DNA of 64,000 nucleotides from Semisulcospira habei (Eukaryota > Mollusca > Gastropoda > Semisulcospiridae). The position numbers were made by a program, and so were the translations under genes. Location: NCBI GenBank assembly GCA_036245525.1, contig BTPG01000001.1:183712663-183776662 (forward strand), written 5' to 3'. Below, piece by piece: positions 22,417 to 33,952 of this stretch. Below the pieces are notes generated by a model, which had not been told where the DNA came from, did no database searches, and worked only from the letters and a program-made list of their open reading frames with translations. Every line of letters starts with the position of its first letter. The first letter of the stretch is position 1.

Positions 22417-23628
22417 TTTTTGATGAATAAAGTTGGTGTGTCTGTCTGTGGCACTTAAAGGTCTCCACTTTTAAAGGTGACCTCTTCCATCGTGGTTGAA
22501 AGAGACAAGAGAGTGGTGACAGTGTTGGTCTAGCTCAGTTTGAGTGCAAGGCCATCTTTCCATCCAGCTGCTGACTCTGTTGGCAGCATTCTGGATTCTG
22601 CTGTATTCTGCTGCATTCTCGGTACAGAGATACCTGATGGTAATACCTGTCTCCGCATACTGATTTGGATGACCCATTGGCAAGGTCAAGGGTCACAAGA
22701 GGTCAAGAAATGTGTGAAAATGTGAATTTTAGATAATACAGCTCTGACCCGACATATCGTGAATTGTTACATTGTGAACCCGATATATCGCGGGGGGGTA
22801 CTTTGGACCCCGAAAAAATCGGACCGACTGCAGATGGCAGTGAACCGTGAAATAATTTGTCACGGGCCTTGGCTGTATCACGCTCCACTGGGTGCTGCAC
22901 ACTCACCTGATGCGACAGCTGGGAGGGTGTCCACACACTGAACACCCAAAAACCTTCTCCAGATGAAGAACACGTACATACATGTATATACATAAAGAGG
23001 GTAGGAGACAGAGTCAATGTATAATGAGGGTCTCTGTACATAAAGAGGGTAGGAGACGGAGTCAGTGTATAATGAGGGTCTAAGCTTTTGGCACAAGGCA
23101 GGTACTTGACTGGCTGCTGGGCGGGTGGGAGCAGCTTTACACAGACTACAACGTGACCTAGATATACAATACAATACAATAAAACTTTATTGTCTGTTCG
23201 AGTCAGGGCACGACAGAAATTTGCCTTTCAGCTCGTCATGAAACAACAATATTATATAAGACATTAACAAACGCTACAGGAACATATCATGAAAAATTAT
23301 AATTGCAGCAATCTATCACAAGCAATCTGTCACAAGATGGGAGGTAATGTTAAGTTGATCATACTTATTGTGGCGTTATAAATGAGAGTTCAAAATTGAG
23401 ACAGCAGTTGGAATAAAAGACTTCTTAAAAACATTCCTTCTGGCAAGTGGCATGTTGAAACGTCTGCCTGATGGTAGCATTTGAAACTGATCAGATATGA
23501 CCACACACGTAAATGTGTTAATAGGAAACACAGCTGTATTGTAGTTTTCATGAAAGATTTTGCAAAGCTTTCAATCAAATTTGGCACAAATGATAAGACC
23601 TTTCTGTGCACACTAATTAGGTTAACCC
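22417..23628. other. Intron with repeat pieces
   Basis: Several pieces are visible: a single AGGTCA monomer (about 22620-22715); a CGATATATCG-rich stretch near 22755-22795; a ~47-bp unit repeated twice at about 22990-23080 (CATAAAGAGGGTAGGAGAC); and a minus-strand element tail at 23163-23200 (ATACAATACAATAAAACTTTATTG, a polyadenylation-like signal with a repeated TATTG tail when read on the minus strand). Another partial AGGTCA monomer lies at about 23560-23640. No gene was recognised. Confidence 0.5.
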
Positions 23629-23640
23629 ATCACAAAGGTC
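23629..23640 (+). repeat. Target-site duplication ATCACAAAGGTC (left)
   Basis: Repeated exactly at 26964-26975. The target lies inside an AGGTCA-type repeat monomer. Confidence 0.88.
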
Positions 23641-23999
23641 CCTCGCACTGGGACCATATGGTGTTGAGGCGCGTCCCCTGGGTGGTGGATAGGGGGTCCC
23701 TCACGAGAGGGGTGCACCGAATGAAATAAGGTGCCGTGAACCAACATGGTCTAAGGGAAGGTGACCCCAACAGAAAACCCCTGGTCCTCCTAGTAAGGGG
23801 GTTGGGCGTAGGGGTAGCTTCCCCACCCTGCAAAAAAGGAAATAGCTACAAAAACGCCAACGAAAAGACAAACAGTAATTCCTTTCCTGGAGGAGGAAGG
23901 TTCTTCTACCAGAAGCTTTATGACATTTTGCGGTGAAAGCCGGAAGTCTTCGGAAGCCACAGGACCGAGCCACCTCTCTCTATCCGGGGACACAACCAT

Positions 24000-25436
24000 G
24001 GGCACATGGAACGTCAAGACCATGTACCAGAGCGGCAAGGCCGCCCAGATAGCAGCGGAAATGCAAAAGTACAACCTTTCCCTGCTAGGAATCAGTGAAG
24101 CCAGATGGATGCAGTCTGGCCAGAAAAGGCTGTTAAGTGGGGAGATGATTCTGTATTCAGGTCATGAAGAGGAGAATGCCCCCCATACAGAAGGAGTAGC
24201 ATTCATGCTGTCACCAGTGGCACAGAGAGCGCTGATGGGCTGGGAACCTCTTGGGCCAAGAATTATCACAGCAGCCTTTAGAACCAAGAAAAAGCTCAAG
24301 CTGAACGTCATCCAGTGTTATGCGCCCACTAATGACAGTGACGAGGAAGAGAAACAAGAGTTCTACGACCGACTCCAGAATGTCGTGGACAAATGTGCAG
24401 AGCGAGACATCACCATCGTCACGGGCGATTTTAATGCAAAATAGGGGAGGACAACACCGGATACGAAGAGGTGATGGGGAGACAGGGACTAGGGGATATG
24501 AGTGAGAACGGGGAGAGGTTTGTAGACTTTTGTGCTCTAAACAGACTTGTCATAGGATGCAGCATCTTCCCACACAGAAGAATACACAAAGCAACGTGGG
24601 TCTCACCTGACCATACTACAGAGAACCAAATAGACCATATCTGCATTAGCAAGAAATTTAGAAGATCCCTTCAAGATGTTCGAGTGAGGAGGGGAGCAGA
24701 TGTCGCCTCAGACCACCATCTGCTTACCTTAAGAATAAAGCTCAAGTTAAAGAAAAGCCGCACAGAGACAACAAGAAGACAGCGCTATAATGTAGGCCTT
24801 CTGAGAGAGACTGGAGTGAGAGAAGAGTTCAAACTGGTGCTGTCCAACCGGTTTCAAGCACTACAGGAGCTAGTAAATGAAGAGGAGGTGGTCACCACAG
24901 AGCAGCAGTGGAAGGCAGTTAGAGAGGCGCTGAACTCAACCAGCAAAGACATTGTAGGGTTCAGGAAACACCATCACAAGGACTGGCTGTCGGCACAGAC
25001 CTTGAAGAAGCTAGAAGTGAGGAAGCAGAAGAAAGCAGTTGTCAACAACAGTCGCACGAGAGCAGCCAAAGCAAGGGCACAGGAGGAATACTCGGAAGCC
25101 AACCGCGAGGTGAAGAGGAGTATCAGGGCAGACAAGAGGGCCTGCACAGACAGCCTGGCAGCAGAGGCAGAAAAGGCAGCAGGCAGCAGCAACATGAAAC
25201 AGCTCTACGACATTACCAGAAGATTGTCGGGCAAGTATGGCTATACAGAAAGACCAGTAAAAGACAAAGAAGGCAAGCCTATTGCAGACAGAGCCAACCA
25301 ACTTGACAGATGGGCCGAGTATTTTGAAGAGTTACTGAACAGACCCAGCCCACCCAACCCCCCAGACATCCAGCCAGCAGAGACATCCCGCCGTGAGATG
25401 GCCTTAGTCGCCTGCTCGGCGTTAAAACCCAAATAA
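24000..25436 (+). pseudogene. RTE LINE copy 2: endonuclease and linker
   Basis: The endonuclease begins MGTWNVKTMYQSGKAAQIA, retaining six codons lost from copy 1. It includes LLGISEARW and VIQCYAPTND. A one-base deletion near 24437 shifts the frame within the GDFNAK block. The next frame (24471-25436) has the DHTTENQIDHICI and SDHHLLTLRIKL catalytic segments and the Lys-rich linker, and ends in the foreign TAAC-tailed piece. Confidence 0.87.
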
Positions 25437-25459
25437 CTAACTAACTAACCCAGCCAGGA

Positions 25460-26940
25460 AGAGATCAGAAGAGCAGTGGCATTTTTGAAGAACAGCAAAG
25501 CAGCAGGGCCAGATGGCATCCCAGCGGAGTCTCTGAAAGCAGACCTAGAGACAACAGTGGAGATGCTGTACCCACTGTTTGGAAAGATCTGGGAAGAGGA
25601 GGTGATGCCAGCTGACTGGAAGGAGGGGTACCTAATCAAGCTTCCCAAGAAAGGCGACCTCAGCAAGTGTTCCAACTACAGAGGAATCACCTTGCTGTCA
25701 GTACCAGGAAAGGTCTTCAATAGGATCATCCTGGAGAGAATGAAGAGCTCCGTTGACCCCCAGCTGAGAGACCAGCAAGCAGGATTCAGGAAAAACCGAT
25801 CATGTACAGACCAGATCACCACTCTCCGCATCATCGTGGAACAGTCTCTGGAGTGGAGCTCCCCGCTGTACATCAACTTTGTGGATTACGAGAAAGCATT
25901 TGACAGCGTGGACTGAGAGACTCTGTGGAAACTCCTACGACACTACGGTGTACCCACAAAGCTCGTCCACCTGATCAAGAGCAGCTACGATGGCATGACA
26001 TGTCGCGTGATCCACGAAGGGCAGTTCACCAGGGAGCTCCAGGTCAGAACCAGTGTCAGGCAGGGGTGTCTGCTGTCTCCGTTCCTCTTCCTACTGGCCA
26101 TAGACTGGGTCATGAAGAGGACCACAGAGCACAGACGAAATGGAATACAGTGGACACTGTGGACACAGCTTGACGACCTCGATTTTGCAGACGACTTGGC
26201 ATTACTGTCCCACACTCATCAACAAATGCAGGACAAGACCACGAGGCTTGCTGACATCTCGTCCTAAGTTGGCCTCACCATTCACAAACAGAAAACAAAG
26301 ACAATGAGGCTGAACGCAACCAGGGAAAAACCAGTCTTGCTTGCTGGCACCCTGTTGGAGGAGGTGTGGTCCACCTATCTTGGGAGCATCATAGACAAAA
26401 AAGGCGGCACTGATGCAGATGTCAGAGCACGAATCGGTAAAGCCAGAGCAGCCTTTCTCCAGTTGAAAAAAAGTGTGGAGTTCCAGAGAGCTGTCACAAC
26501 ACACCAAAGTCTGGATTTTCAACTCCAACGTAAAAGCAGTTCTATATGGAGCAGAGACTTGGAGATTGACAAAAACCACAGTCAACAGAGTACAGATCTT
26601 CATAAACAGTTGCCTTAGAAGAATTTTGAAAATCCAGTGGCCAGAGAAGATCAGCAACATCAGACTCTGGGAGAGAACACAGCAGATAACAGCAGAGAAT
26701 GAAATTGGGCGAAGAAGATGGGGATGGATTGGTCACAGTCTGAGAAAGCCAGCTTCCAGTATCACTAGGCAGGCATTGTCATGGAACCCCGAGGAAAAGA
26801 GGTAGGCCGAGAAACTCATGGCGTCGAGACCTCCAAGCAGACATCAAGAGACTGGGAACCACCTGGAGTAAAATAGAAGGAGAAGCACAGGACAGGAGTC
26901 GCTGGAGGTCTCTCGTCGACGGCCTATACCCGGGTAGGGG
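25460..26940 (+). pseudogene. RTE LINE copy 2: reverse transcriptase and C-terminus
   Basis: The RT has KAAGPDGIPAESL, NYRGITLLSVPGKVFNRII, QQAGFRKNRSCTDQI and VDYEKAFDSVD, then a TGA near 25914. After it, a shifted frame carries TSVRQGCLLSPFLFLLAI and the intact catalytic FADDLALLSH. A stop near 26266 and later shifts break the thumb. The C-terminal tail resembles that of copy 1. The catalytic Asp pair is intact here, unlike copy 1. Confidence 0.87.
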
Positions 26941-26963
26941 TGAAAGGCGTAAGTAAGTAAGTA

Positions 26964-27150
26964 ATCACAAAGGTCACGTTTCACTGTGGGTTGACAAATG
27001 TGTGCAAATGTTTCTGAAAACATGGATTTTGCTGGTCCAGAAGCCAGCCCTTATTTTAAGACACTTGAACACTGCTTATTTCTGACATGTCAGAAGGTCA
27101 AGGTCACACAGATCACATGTTTCATGTGATTCATAAGGGCTTGCCTTTTC
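26964..27150 (+). repeat. AGGTCA-rich repeat, 3' remnant split by LINE copy 2
   Basis: This is the continuation of the monomer interrupted at 23640, with GTTGACAAATGTGTG, AGGTCAAGGTCACAC and a degenerate GGGCTTGCCTTTTC terminus near 27130-27150. Confidence 0.7.
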
Positions 27151-27338
27151 TGTTGTCAATGATTGTGTGTTTTATGTTGGTGAACGATGTCACATGGGCC
27201 CAAGCTCCATGCCATATCAACCAGTTCTTTTGTTTATATGTATGAATTTGTTACTGGTGAACAGTGATGTGGAAGCCCACAGCCCATACCATAGAGACCA
27301 GTTCATGTGTTAATGTATGTGTGTATGTTGGTGAACAG

Positions 27339-27470
27339 CTACACAGGAACCTGGGGCCCCTTGTCGTATCGACCAATTCATGTGTCAGCGTGGTGACCAG
27401 TGTGTTCCCGCCAGTTACCAGTGTGATGGAGAGGTCGACTGCCAGGACAGATCGGATGAGATTGGCTGTG
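27339..27470 (+). CDS. HSPG2: Perlecan exon: LDL-receptor class A repeat (fourth-type)
   Basis: A 132-bp exon between a gaacag acceptor and a gtaagg donor, phase 1 on both sides. It encodes one LDLa module with six cysteines ([31 protein letters not shown]). The CVPASYQCD and DRSDE.GC features resemble the last LDLa of vertebrate perlecan domain II, which is directly followed by an Ig domain, as it is here. The preceding intron is about 23.8 kb. Confidence 0.9.
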
Positions 27471-28029
27471 GTAAGGAGTGATAATAATGATAATAATAAT
27501 GGAAAAGACATTTGTAAGGGATTCCCCTCAAAGTGTATTGTTTTGTATGCATATATGACACACTTCTTTTACAAATTGAAACATTAACTTTTTAAATGCT
27601 ATACATTACTTGTCTGTTTTTTTTATTTTATTTTATTTTTATTTTTTTTTGGTAACAATTTCAGGAAAATACTGCAAAAAATGTGTGTCACCAGCTGATG
27701 CAGTAGAGCCGAAATGTGTGTCATCAAAGCATTAAAGAATATTGGCTGGGGGTGGGGGGGGGGGGGGGAACTAGAGTATCCCCTACCTCTGGCCTTCTTC
27801 ACGAGTGTTTTGCAAATCATAGAGTTTGATTTTTACATTTCACATTTATGAGGCTAGATGATTATTTGAAGGTAGTAAGTTGGGCACCCTGGCCCGACCG
27901 CCTCCATGGAAGATAGCTTCCTACACTACAGTCATGACAATTATTGTCAGATTACATTGGGTAGAAAGAGTATTTATAGCATGGCAAATTATGAGCATGT
28001 ACCTTTTTGTACAACCACACATTCAGCCT
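27471..28029. other. Intron sequence
   Basis: No gene was recognised. It holds an ATAATAATG-type simple repeat (27480-27505), a T-rich tract (27615-27652) and a run of about 24 G at 27746-27769. Confidence 0.5.
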
Positions 28030-28845
28030 GTGAAAATCGCCATATTTTGACAAAAGATGTGTTTTTTTTCTTTCAAATACTGTTCACAACTTCAAACCCA
28101 AACTTGCTACAGAGATACCTGATGGTAACACCTATCTATGCATACTAATTTGGATTACCCCTCAGAAAGTTCAAAGGTCACAAGATCAGGATATGCAGTA
28201 GAACCTCCTATGAGAGGTCACCCCTATTGCCAAGAGAAAAAATGTCCGTAAACGGCAGGTGACCGTTCATGGCAGGTACGATAGAAATGGACCCAAAAGC
28301 ACCCAGAAATGTAAATCTGTGCTAACACAGCCACTACTAGAGTTAGTGTATGCTACTGTATCTCCCCTACAGTGAAAGTTCTCGCAAGGTCAAGAGTCAC
28401 AAGGGCTCAAGAAATAGGTCCGAAATAGCCATATTTTGACAAAAGATGTTTTTTCTCAAATACTATTCACAACTTTAAACCCAAACTTGCTACAGAGATA
28501 CGTGATGGGAAGCCCTTTCTATGCACACTAATTTGGTTGATCCATCAGACAGGTCAAGGGTCACAAGAGGCTGGCAAATGTGTGAAAAATGCCAATTTTT
28601 TAAAATAAAATTGTAGGTATTATCAACAATTTGCAAATTTTTCAACCAGAGTTGGCACAAAGATAGCTGATGCATACTAATTTAGTCGACTCATCACAAG
28701 GGTCATGGGGGCGACAGATATGTGAAAAATGCTTACATTTTGAGAGAAGATGAATTTAGGTGCTGCAGAAGCCAGCCCTTGTCAAAAAAGGCCACACATA
28801 TGTAAATCAGTCATACACGTGAGCCATAATGGCTTTTCCTTTCTT
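28030..28845 (+). repeat. AGGTCA-rich dispersed repeat, copy C
   Basis: Diverged monomers share the elements of copies A and B (CAAACCCAAACTTGCTACAG, CTATGCATACTAATTTGG, AGGTCAAGGGTCAC at about 28550). It ends CACGTGAGCCATAATGGC near 28817-28835. A GTCCGTAAACGGCAGGTGACC segment (about 28240) related to the duplication at 3681-4092 is inserted or fused in the middle. Confidence 0.75.
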
Positions 28846-29265
28846 GCTTTCCTGTCTGTCTGTTCCTTGTATCTTTTACAGGGATAATTTAGGTAGCCCA
28901 AGACAAATTTCAGTTGCCGGTAAAATGTGAAACTGCCAATGATTGACGTCACGGTGCAGTTCCATTTCTTTCTGGGAACTTTTGTAATATTGGAGAAAAT
29001 ACAAAATATGCATTTTGATGGGTGGAAAAAGTTCTTCTATGCTCCAGTTTTGAGGGTGCCAGCTGGGCTACCATTTATGGAGTTTCAAGTCACCCATTGC
29101 TTTTTCTAGTGGCCACAGTTGTCTGTGTGACCCTTTACATCACCCCTGTTAAACTTATATTGAAAGCGTTATATGTGGTTGTTGGAAAAACACAAAATGA
29201 AGCTGACAAAGGGTGGGAGGAAAAGAAACAGAAAAAGAATGGTTATGATGTCTTGTTCACTGCAG

Positions 29266-29553
29266 TTGCCCCGACCATTATCAAGCCACCAGTTCCAGAG
29301 ATCGAGGTTGAAATCAATGGCACATTCACCATTTACTGCGAGGCTGTGGGTGTGCCCACCCCTCTAATCGTCTGGCGCCTCAACTGGGGCAATATCCCAC
29401 GTGGGGACCGAGTCACTGTCACAAGCGTGGATGGTCATGGTACGCTGGTTGTCAGGTATGCTAGACCAGAAGATGCGGGAGCCTATACCTGTGAAGCACT
29501 CAACAACCGCGGCAGCATCTTCGCCACACCTGATGCTCTCATCATTGTCAGAC
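29266..29553 (+). CDS. HSPG2: Perlecan exon: first immunoglobulin domain
   Basis: A 288-bp exon between a ctgcag acceptor and a gtgagt donor, phase 1/1, coding for a complete I-set Ig domain. Visible are TIYCEAVGVPTPLIVWRLNW (first Cys and core Trp) and the second Cys in DAGAYTCEALNNRGS. VPTP.I.WRLNWG.IP and RGS.F..PD closely match the Ig domain that links LDLa domain II to laminin-like domain III in vertebrate perlecan. This makes it the strongest single anchor for the gene assignment. Confidence 0.95.
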
Positions 29554-30140
29554 GTGAGTTGTTGTCCGTTTTTCTTGTCTTCTATGCCAGATGACAATCC
29601 TGCACAGGTGTTTCTTGCATTTGAATAATATGAACAGACGTGGAACACAGACATTTCAGTCGTAAGACCAACGCCACCGGAGTCCCTGAAATTTCAGGGA
29701 AATCCGATACCGCCTGACCCCGGGGCGAGGTCGGAAACCTCATCAAGCCGATGTGAGCGCTCGTGTTTATGTTTCTGTCACTCGCAACAATGTTCTCCTG
29801 TCAGATTATTTCAACTACACTTGACATAGGTCCCCATGCACATTCACAGGCTGAGCCATCAGCTCACGAGAATCTGTGCGTTTTGCGGTCCTATTTACAT
29901 CTACATTAGCTCCCCTAAATGAGTGAATTCTTGCGGTCGTATTCACATATCAAGGGCCCTCCGTCTACAAGAGGCATAGATTTTCATGTGCAAAAGGTTG
30001 TTGATGATCATAAAGCTTCTAGCAGAGATCGACCCTGTGTTCATCCTACGGTTAAGATGTGTGGACGTCAGTATATAATTCTGATGTGTATGTGGTGCAC
30101 ATTTCATTTCTGCAGTTGCTGGAGATATAATTTTTAAAAA
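29554..30140. other. Intron sequence, nothing recognised
   Basis: It contains a short palindrome CCCTGAAATTTCAGGG at about 29684-29699 and GC-rich sequence after it. No coding feature is supported. Confidence 0.4.
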
Positions 30141-30189
30141 AATCAGCTGTGAATTTTCTTTGTGTTTTTTTGGGTGATATTGTGTGTCG

Positions 30190-31357
30190 TATTCGGATAT
30201 ATCGCTTAACAAGTCTGAGATGGTCTCCAAATTTGTGGCCGTCATCAACTTGAACTCAGCGAAGATGTCGGCATTATCCGACCAAAGGTAAGAGACATTT
30301 TATTACTATTTTTTATTCGCATTTCATTCACTTCAGCCGCGGCGGCAGGCTGCCGTGATATTTTCCACTGTGTAACTGTTGTTACAAATATAACGAAAAC
30401 ATGGTTGAAAACATGCACTTGTGCATTAATATCCTGAAAAATATCAGTTAGTTCAAGAAGACAGTACACCCATCGGGATATGGCTTTTGTGGACTGCTCC
30501 TCGTTAACCCCAAAATTTAACAGCACTTGGCACACACAACTACGCTTACATTTCAATGGAATGATTCAAGTGTGTCCATGTTATATGCCTCGATTGAAAC
30601 GCCTGATTGATCTGACCTGCATATACCGTCCTTTCCACAACTTATATCAACTTTAAAATTATAAGAAAGCACATAAAACACAATATTCCAAGCAATGACG
30701 ATGATTAAACAATGCCGGCGCTTACTTATGCAGGACTGATGTTTTCTTTGTAGATGCTGCCTACGATTCTAATTCCATCACTGAAACATCTCGGTGTCTT
30801 AGCAGAAGACGAAAATTTCTGGATACAGCTTGATCATTTTTATGAAACTCTGAAACAAAGGAAAAGTACCCTCTGACCCTGATGTGCCGAGAAAGGACAA
30901 TGTGGTTATTTATTTCAAGAAACTGACAGGAGCCAGTCGTTCGTGCGAACGAGGAAAGCTACTTGTGAACTTGTGGTCAGTCATCAAATTTTGTTTTGAA
31001 AATTCCCAAAAGTCGACTTTCTGCAAACAAGTGGCTGCTGAAGTTTCACAAAACTGTGTTGAAACTGTTAATAAAAAGGGAGAGTTGTGTGACGGTGTTG
31101 CATCTGTTGACAAATCTGTTTTGAAACTCTATCAAGAAATATCCAAACAGTGCTGGTAAATTTCATCAGAACATGAAGGAGACACTTTTCACCACTCGGC
31201 ATGGCAACAGCAAACGTAACTTCGTCCTCGACACACAGAGGAAAATTGACCATCGTGCAGTGCTCAAAGGTTTCCGCCCAAGGGCCAGTGTGTCTTCTGT
31301 TTTACCTCGCATGGCGCTAGTCGACAGATTTCAAGAAGTTGCGGTGGCAAGACACGA
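30190..31357 (+). pseudogene. XPG-like transposon-type gene, 5' exons (split by Polinton)
   Basis: A probable exon ends at 30287 (..VGIIRPK|gtaaga). After an intron, the next exon begins at 30754 after tttgtag and reads MLPTILIPSLKHLGVLAED. Frameshifts near 30862 (extra A) and near 31150 break the frame. The last frame runs DRFQEVAVARH into the Polinton target at 31352-31357. The same frame resumes at 51755, so one exon was split by the insertion. The N-terminal half has no domain I recognise. Spliced structure with this much decay suggests a relic of a large DNA transposon, not a host gene. Confidence 0.55.
31352..31357 (+). repeat. Polinton target-site duplication ACACGA (left)
   Basis: ACACGA recurs at 51749-51754 directly outside the right terminal repeat. 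Polintons make 6-bp duplications. The terminal A may be shared with the element end, so the duplication is 5-6 bp. Confidence 0.8.
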
Positions 31358-31775
31358 GAGAAAGAGAATAAGAGATCCGTAAAACAATGAATTCAATAAA
31401 GCCGCATCGGTCATTAAATTACGTCATTTTTAATATAAAAATTTTTGACCCCATTACACCCCCGTTATTTCTAAATCAACCCTTTGATTTTTAAAAAGTG
31501 ACGACCATGACTGATGCGGTCTTATTGATCTGATTATCTTTAGGATCTCTTATTCTCTTTCTCTTTAATTATTGTCTCTGTCAACACCTAATGACCTTAA
31601 TAATTAACTAATTAAAGTCCTTAACTTCCACACTACCGTTTCTCTCAAATCGAACCAAAACCTGATAGTGCACTCTGTAATAAACTAATGACATTTTACA
31701 CACCCCAAATAATTAGAAAATTACTCTCTATTGTCTCTCAATACTGTCAGAGTCGATTTCCGAAAAACTCACAAG
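31358..31775 (+). repeat. Polinton left terminal inverted repeat
   Basis: It starts GAGAAAGAGAATAAGAG and runs inward to the CTGTCAGAGTCGATTTC segment. It matches the reverse complement of 51365-51748 with scattered changes and an insertion of about 40 bases near 31715-31755. Conserved blocks include GAATTCAATAAAGCCGCATC and CCTGATAGTGCACTCTGTAA. Confidence 0.88.
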
Positions 31776-32111
31776 CTCTGTACAACACACATAACATTTC
31801 AGTTCACGCATGACAAGACTGACAAACCCTTGGTGGTGGGGACATGCTTTCACTGCGTCCATTCACAGGCCATGCTTGAAAAGATCTTTAGAAAATTGTA
31901 CAGCAGGCCATGTGTGAATAGGGCTTCACCAACATAAAGGCTTGTAATGAGTAAATAGAGTCACATGAGCCCCGTTTTACAACATTTTCAGTTATTTATA
32001 GTGTTTGATTTCTCATTATGAGTAGGTTTGAGAGGCTTGTTTAACATTGAGTTACTGGTACTTTCTATGGTTCTGTTTGTTTGATGAGTACACCTGATAC
32101 ACAAATACGTA

Positions 32112-32345
32112 CACACACACACACACATTGACACACACACACACTAACACGTACACACACTGACACACACACACACACACACACACACTAACACGTACAC
32201 ACAGGTACACACACATACACACACTGACACACACACACACACAGACACGCACACATGCATACAGACACGCACACATACACACACACACAGACACACACAC
32301 ACACACATACACGTACAGACACACGTGAATACCCCGACACACACA
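32112..32345. repeat. Imperfect (CA)n microsatellite
   Basis: CA/GACA/TACA mixed repeat. All cysteine/valine-rich open frames here are repeat artefacts. Confidence 0.95.
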
Positions 32346-33016
32346 ATAGCTCTCTCTCTTTCCACATAATTTTACTCACTATCTCTCTTTATGAGTAAGT
32401 TGACAGGGTTTAACTGCAAACATTTTTCACGTTATGACTGAACCTGTTAGGTAATTTATTTATAATGTCCCCTTTAGGTTCAGAGAAAGATTTCAAAACT
32501 TTTTCAAGCAGTTCGATATTCATCACACTAACACGGTATTCATGAAAAAAGCCATGTTATGTCTAAACACGCCAAGGTCTGTCTTATTTTTCATTATCGA
32601 TATCATGTCTCCCACAAAATGCTAATTGGTTTTAAACAGTGAATGGAACAACACCCTACATAATCCCCTATGAGCTCCTCACACAGAGAGAGGCCCGTCA
32701 TAAAGTCAGTGAATATACGTCATTTACCCTTGCTGTTTTAGGTCTGTGCTTATGACAACTGACAAACACTAGTAAATCTCTGCCCTTAACGCCACATACC
32801 ACATGTCACAGTTGAATGCCCTATTCAATTTCAGGTGGGGGACATATCTTTTCAAATGCAGCACGCTTATAGCTGAGAGGTTTCAGCTTAATACATCCGT
32901 CTTGTCAACAAGTCATGCATTTGTGGATGTTTCTGAAAAACTGGAAAATTGGCTACTTACAACGTGTAGGTTACCTCTGCAATTTCTTAAAAGTTAGTTG
33001 ATATAATAACTATTAA

Positions 33017-33017
<1 letters not shown>

Positions 33018-33108
<91 letters not shown>

Positions 33109-33172
33109 GCACACACACACACACACACATACATACACACAGACACACGTACATACACACAGACACGCATGC
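33018..33172. repeat. (CA)n microsatellite
   Basis: An almost pure CA run of about 45 units with a CATACATA/GACA end. Confidence 0.95.
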
Positions 33173-33952
33173 ACAACTAACCTGTATATCAGTGCTGACG
33201 TCTTAACATCTCAACCGGTAAATGGTCCCGTGAATACATTAAAACCCCTTATCTTGTAAAATTAACACTAACTGGCAACAATCAGTCCTATCCGCTCATG
33301 CCTGAGGCTAAAAAATGATCTCGGTCTTTCAAAATGTTATGCTTATTTTTATGAGACACAACTGTCGAGTCTTAACGCTACCACACACAAGACTGGCCGA
33401 GCAAGCTTTGTGAGCTCGGTTTCTGTACACTGTATCGTGGTGTTGATTTTCAGTTGCCAGTGGGGTGGGTCACTGCACATGACACCGCAATCTATTCATA
33501 TAGCATTTCAAACCCACTGCCAGTGAGTGCCAACCAGCACTTGATAATAAACAACATGCGTTATGTCTTGACTGAAACTGTATTCATAATATCACAATAC
33601 CCCGAGGTAAGCTAATAGGTTTTAAACAGGGAGATTGAATAAAAGTGAAGACAACACGCAACACATTTAATTGTTTTTAGTTACTCTTGTCTCAGCTAGT
33701 TAGAGTGGTAAGGGTCTCTTTAATCTGTGAAGCATGCCATTTATAAGCCTACTGTTAGATGATAATAGCCTTGCAGGTCTGGCAAGTCTTGTCTGGGGTA
33801 AACTAAAAAACTATTGACTACATAGCTGACTGGTGTAAACGTATGAAGTTACTATTAATGTACTTCCTAGAAAAACATGATTTTGCTTGATAACAAATTT
33901 TAATATTACCTGCAATTTTGATTTTATATAAAAAAATTTAATTACAATATAA

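Larger units (their letters stand above)
23641..26963 (+). mobile_element. Full-length RTE-like LINE, copy 2
   Basis: This 3,323-bp element starts CCTCGCACTG and ends GTAAGTAAGTA. The exact 12-bp duplication ATCACAAAGGTC flanks it. It is nearly identical to copy 1 but has its own defects, so the two copies come from separate insertions of one young family. Near 25385-25450 it carries a short foreign piece ending CCCAAATAACTAACTAACTAAC, which looks like the tail of another retroposon. Confidence 0.9.
31776..33952. other. Polinton left non-coding arm
   Basis: No supported gene. It holds two CA-rich microsatellites (32112-32345, 33018-33172). It also has the direct repeat GGTTACCTCTGCA..TTCTTAAAAGTTAGTTG (about 32969-33000), whose second copy lies near 51294-51325 at the other end, in the same orientation. 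Two related stretches containing AATTGGTTTTAAACAG and AATAGGTTTTAAACAG lie at about 32625 and 33617. Confidence 0.5.

Noticed and set aside
32052..33176. Several 60-96 codon open frames rich in Cys/Val
   Set aside because: They are translations of CA/GT microsatellites with no independent coding evidence.
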